Source: Planctomycetia bacterium
GTDB lineage: Bacteria > Planctomycetota > Planctomycetia > Gemmatales > Gemmataceae
Length of the DNA: 64,000 nt
Assembly (NCBI GenBank): GCA_005772955.1
Contig: SXID01000244.1
Coordinates: 1 to 64,000 of the forward strand
Reading direction: 5' to 3'
The first letter of the stretch is position 1, and the number at the start of each line of letters is the position of its first letter. A program made the translations under genes and the position numbers. The notes beneath the pieces were generated by a model, which ran no database searches, was not told the origin of the DNA, and was given only the letters and a program-made list of their open reading frames with translations. Shown one piece after another: positions 63,211-64,000 of this stretch.

Positions 63211-63909
63211 TTGGCAGTTCCCTACATCCTCGTCGTCTGCCTAGCGGGCGTGTTCTGCCTCATCCCGCTCGCGATGTACCTACTCTGGCTCGCCCAGATC
63301 ACCCGGCGTGACCACCCCACCACAGTGTCCGGGTCGTGGGACTTCGCGGGTCTCGCCGTCGGGCTGTCGGGGTTCATCCTCTTCGGTGGCGGGATGTTGC
63401 TCACACTCCTCCAGTCTAACTTCCGCTTCTGGATGCGCGGCAACTTTGAAGCTTTTCGCGCCGTGTGGATTCAGGAGCGCGTCACCTGGTCGGTGCTCAT
63501 CTTCTTCTATCTCGTAGTGGTGTTCGGCGGAATCGCGATCGCGCTGCTTGCGCGGCGGCGATCGCTGGTCGTCTACAACGTCGAACCGGCCGTGTTCGAG
63601 GCGCTGCTTACGGAAGTGTTCGATCAACTCGGCCGCGCCGTCGAGCGTCGCGGCAAACTCTGGGTCGCCGGCGCGCCGCTCTTCGAGTTGGACACATTCG
63701 AGGGCGGACGCACGGTTACGCTCCGCTGGATCTCCGACGATCAGCGACTCTTTGAAGACGTGACGCGACAACTCCGCGCGGCGCTCGCCACGCAATCAAC
63801 ACCCGAGAACGCGGTAACCCGGTGGCTGATGGCCGCCGCAGTCGGGAGTGGAACCGTTGTGGTCTGCTGCTTCGGACTTCTCATCTATGGGCTGTCGCTC
63901 ATCCGTTGA
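63211..63909 (+). CDS. Membrane protein of unknown function
   Basis: 232 residues. There are hydrophobic segments at the N-terminus (ILVVCLAGVFCLIPLAMYLLWLA), then at GLAVGLSGFILFGGGMLLTLL and SVLIFFYLVVVFGGIAIALLA, and at the C-terminus (MAAAVGSGTVVVCCFGLLIYGLSLI). Between the third and fourth helices is a soluble domain (AVFEALLTEVFDQLGRAVERRGKLWVAG). The start is TTG at 63211 with no clear Shine-Dalgarno, so the exact start is uncertain; the next Met is at codon 22. No family is recognised. The remaining bases after 63909 contain no gene I can support. Confidence 0.6.
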   Translation: MAVPYILVVCLAGVFCLIPLAMYLLWLAQITRRDHPTTVSGSWDFAGLAVGLSGFILFGGGMLLTLLQSNFRFWMRGNFEAFRAVWIQERVTWSVLIFFYLVVVFGGIAIALLARRRSLVVYNVEPAVFEALLTEVFDQLGRAVERRGKLWVAGAPLFELDTFEGGRTVTLRWISDDQRLFEDVTRQLRAALATQSTPENAVTRWLMAAAVGSGTVVVCCFGLLIYGLSLIR

Positions 63910-64000
63910 ACGATTCGCGAAGAAGACTCGCGTTTGGCTCGCCTACTTGCCGATACAGACGGTATCGACCGGACCGAGTTCGGGCCGGGGTCGCGAGGAT

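Overview
The window is high-GC DNA from a planctomycete, most likely a Gemmata relative. The lineage call rests on the DUF1549/DUF1553 plus DUF1501 pair at the right end, the TIGR03067-type protein, the long secreted and membrane proteins with Pro/Lys-rich linkers, the MoxR/DUF58/BatA cluster and the many dispersed intergenic palindromes. No species is claimed. The first ~212 bases are the exception: about 30% GC (64 of the first 210 bases), with the tail of an unrelated Asn/Lys-rich protein, butting directly into a cpaF gene that is cut off mid-domain. This is either an assembly misjoin or a real insertion.

Layout. (1) 0.2-11.1 kb is a Tad/Flp pilus locus. The minus strand carries two flp pilins, the prepilin peptidase, cpaB, cpaE and a truncated cpaF; tadB and tadC would be expected past the broken edge. 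The plus strand carries a secretin, a small secreted OmpA-like protein and a TPR lipoprotein. Between the two arms lie a small membrane protein with a consensus sigma-70 promoter and a sigma-54 activator whose receiver domain is degenerate. (2) 11.5-17.1 kb is a signalling locus: a kinase with two tandem DHp domains, a lone receiver, and a 974-residue REC-REC-GAF-PAS-HisKA-HATPase-REC hybrid. (3) 17.7-47.6 kb is one long minus-strand block. In transcription order it encodes a secreted PQQ-propeller/TPR giant, a secreted prenyltransferase-fold protein, MoxR, DUF58, a BatA-like protein, a 1307-residue VWA membrane protein, a 1153-residue membrane protein, two secreted cluster proteins, an NPCBM-type protein, and three trypsin-like/PDZ proteins. 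Only the first of those three keeps a catalytic triad. (4) 47.8-62.7 kb is mixed: a radical SAM protein, an exported tricorn-type protease, a 2-hydroxyacid dehydrogenase, a TIGR03067 protein, a NifJ-type pyruvate:ferredoxin oxidoreductase split into two genes, a REP-associated (Y1/HUH) transposase bracketed by its palindromes, and the DUF1549/DUF1501 pair. (5) The right end has an initiator tRNA with its own terminator and a small membrane protein.

How the parts may work together. The Tad arms together encode export and assembly of a Flp pilus. The GAFTGA-bearing activator between them suggests sigma-54 control, although no matching -24/-12 site was found by eye. The best candidate for an undescribed system is the block at 17.7-41 kb. 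A MoxR AAA+ ATPase, three VWA-fold proteins, large envelope proteins and a graded protease series (active; triad mostly lost; triad lost plus a dead hydrolase domain) run colinearly. This suggests an ATP-driven envelope assembly or quality-control machine in which inactive proteases act as binding or scaffold subunits. That reading is inference.
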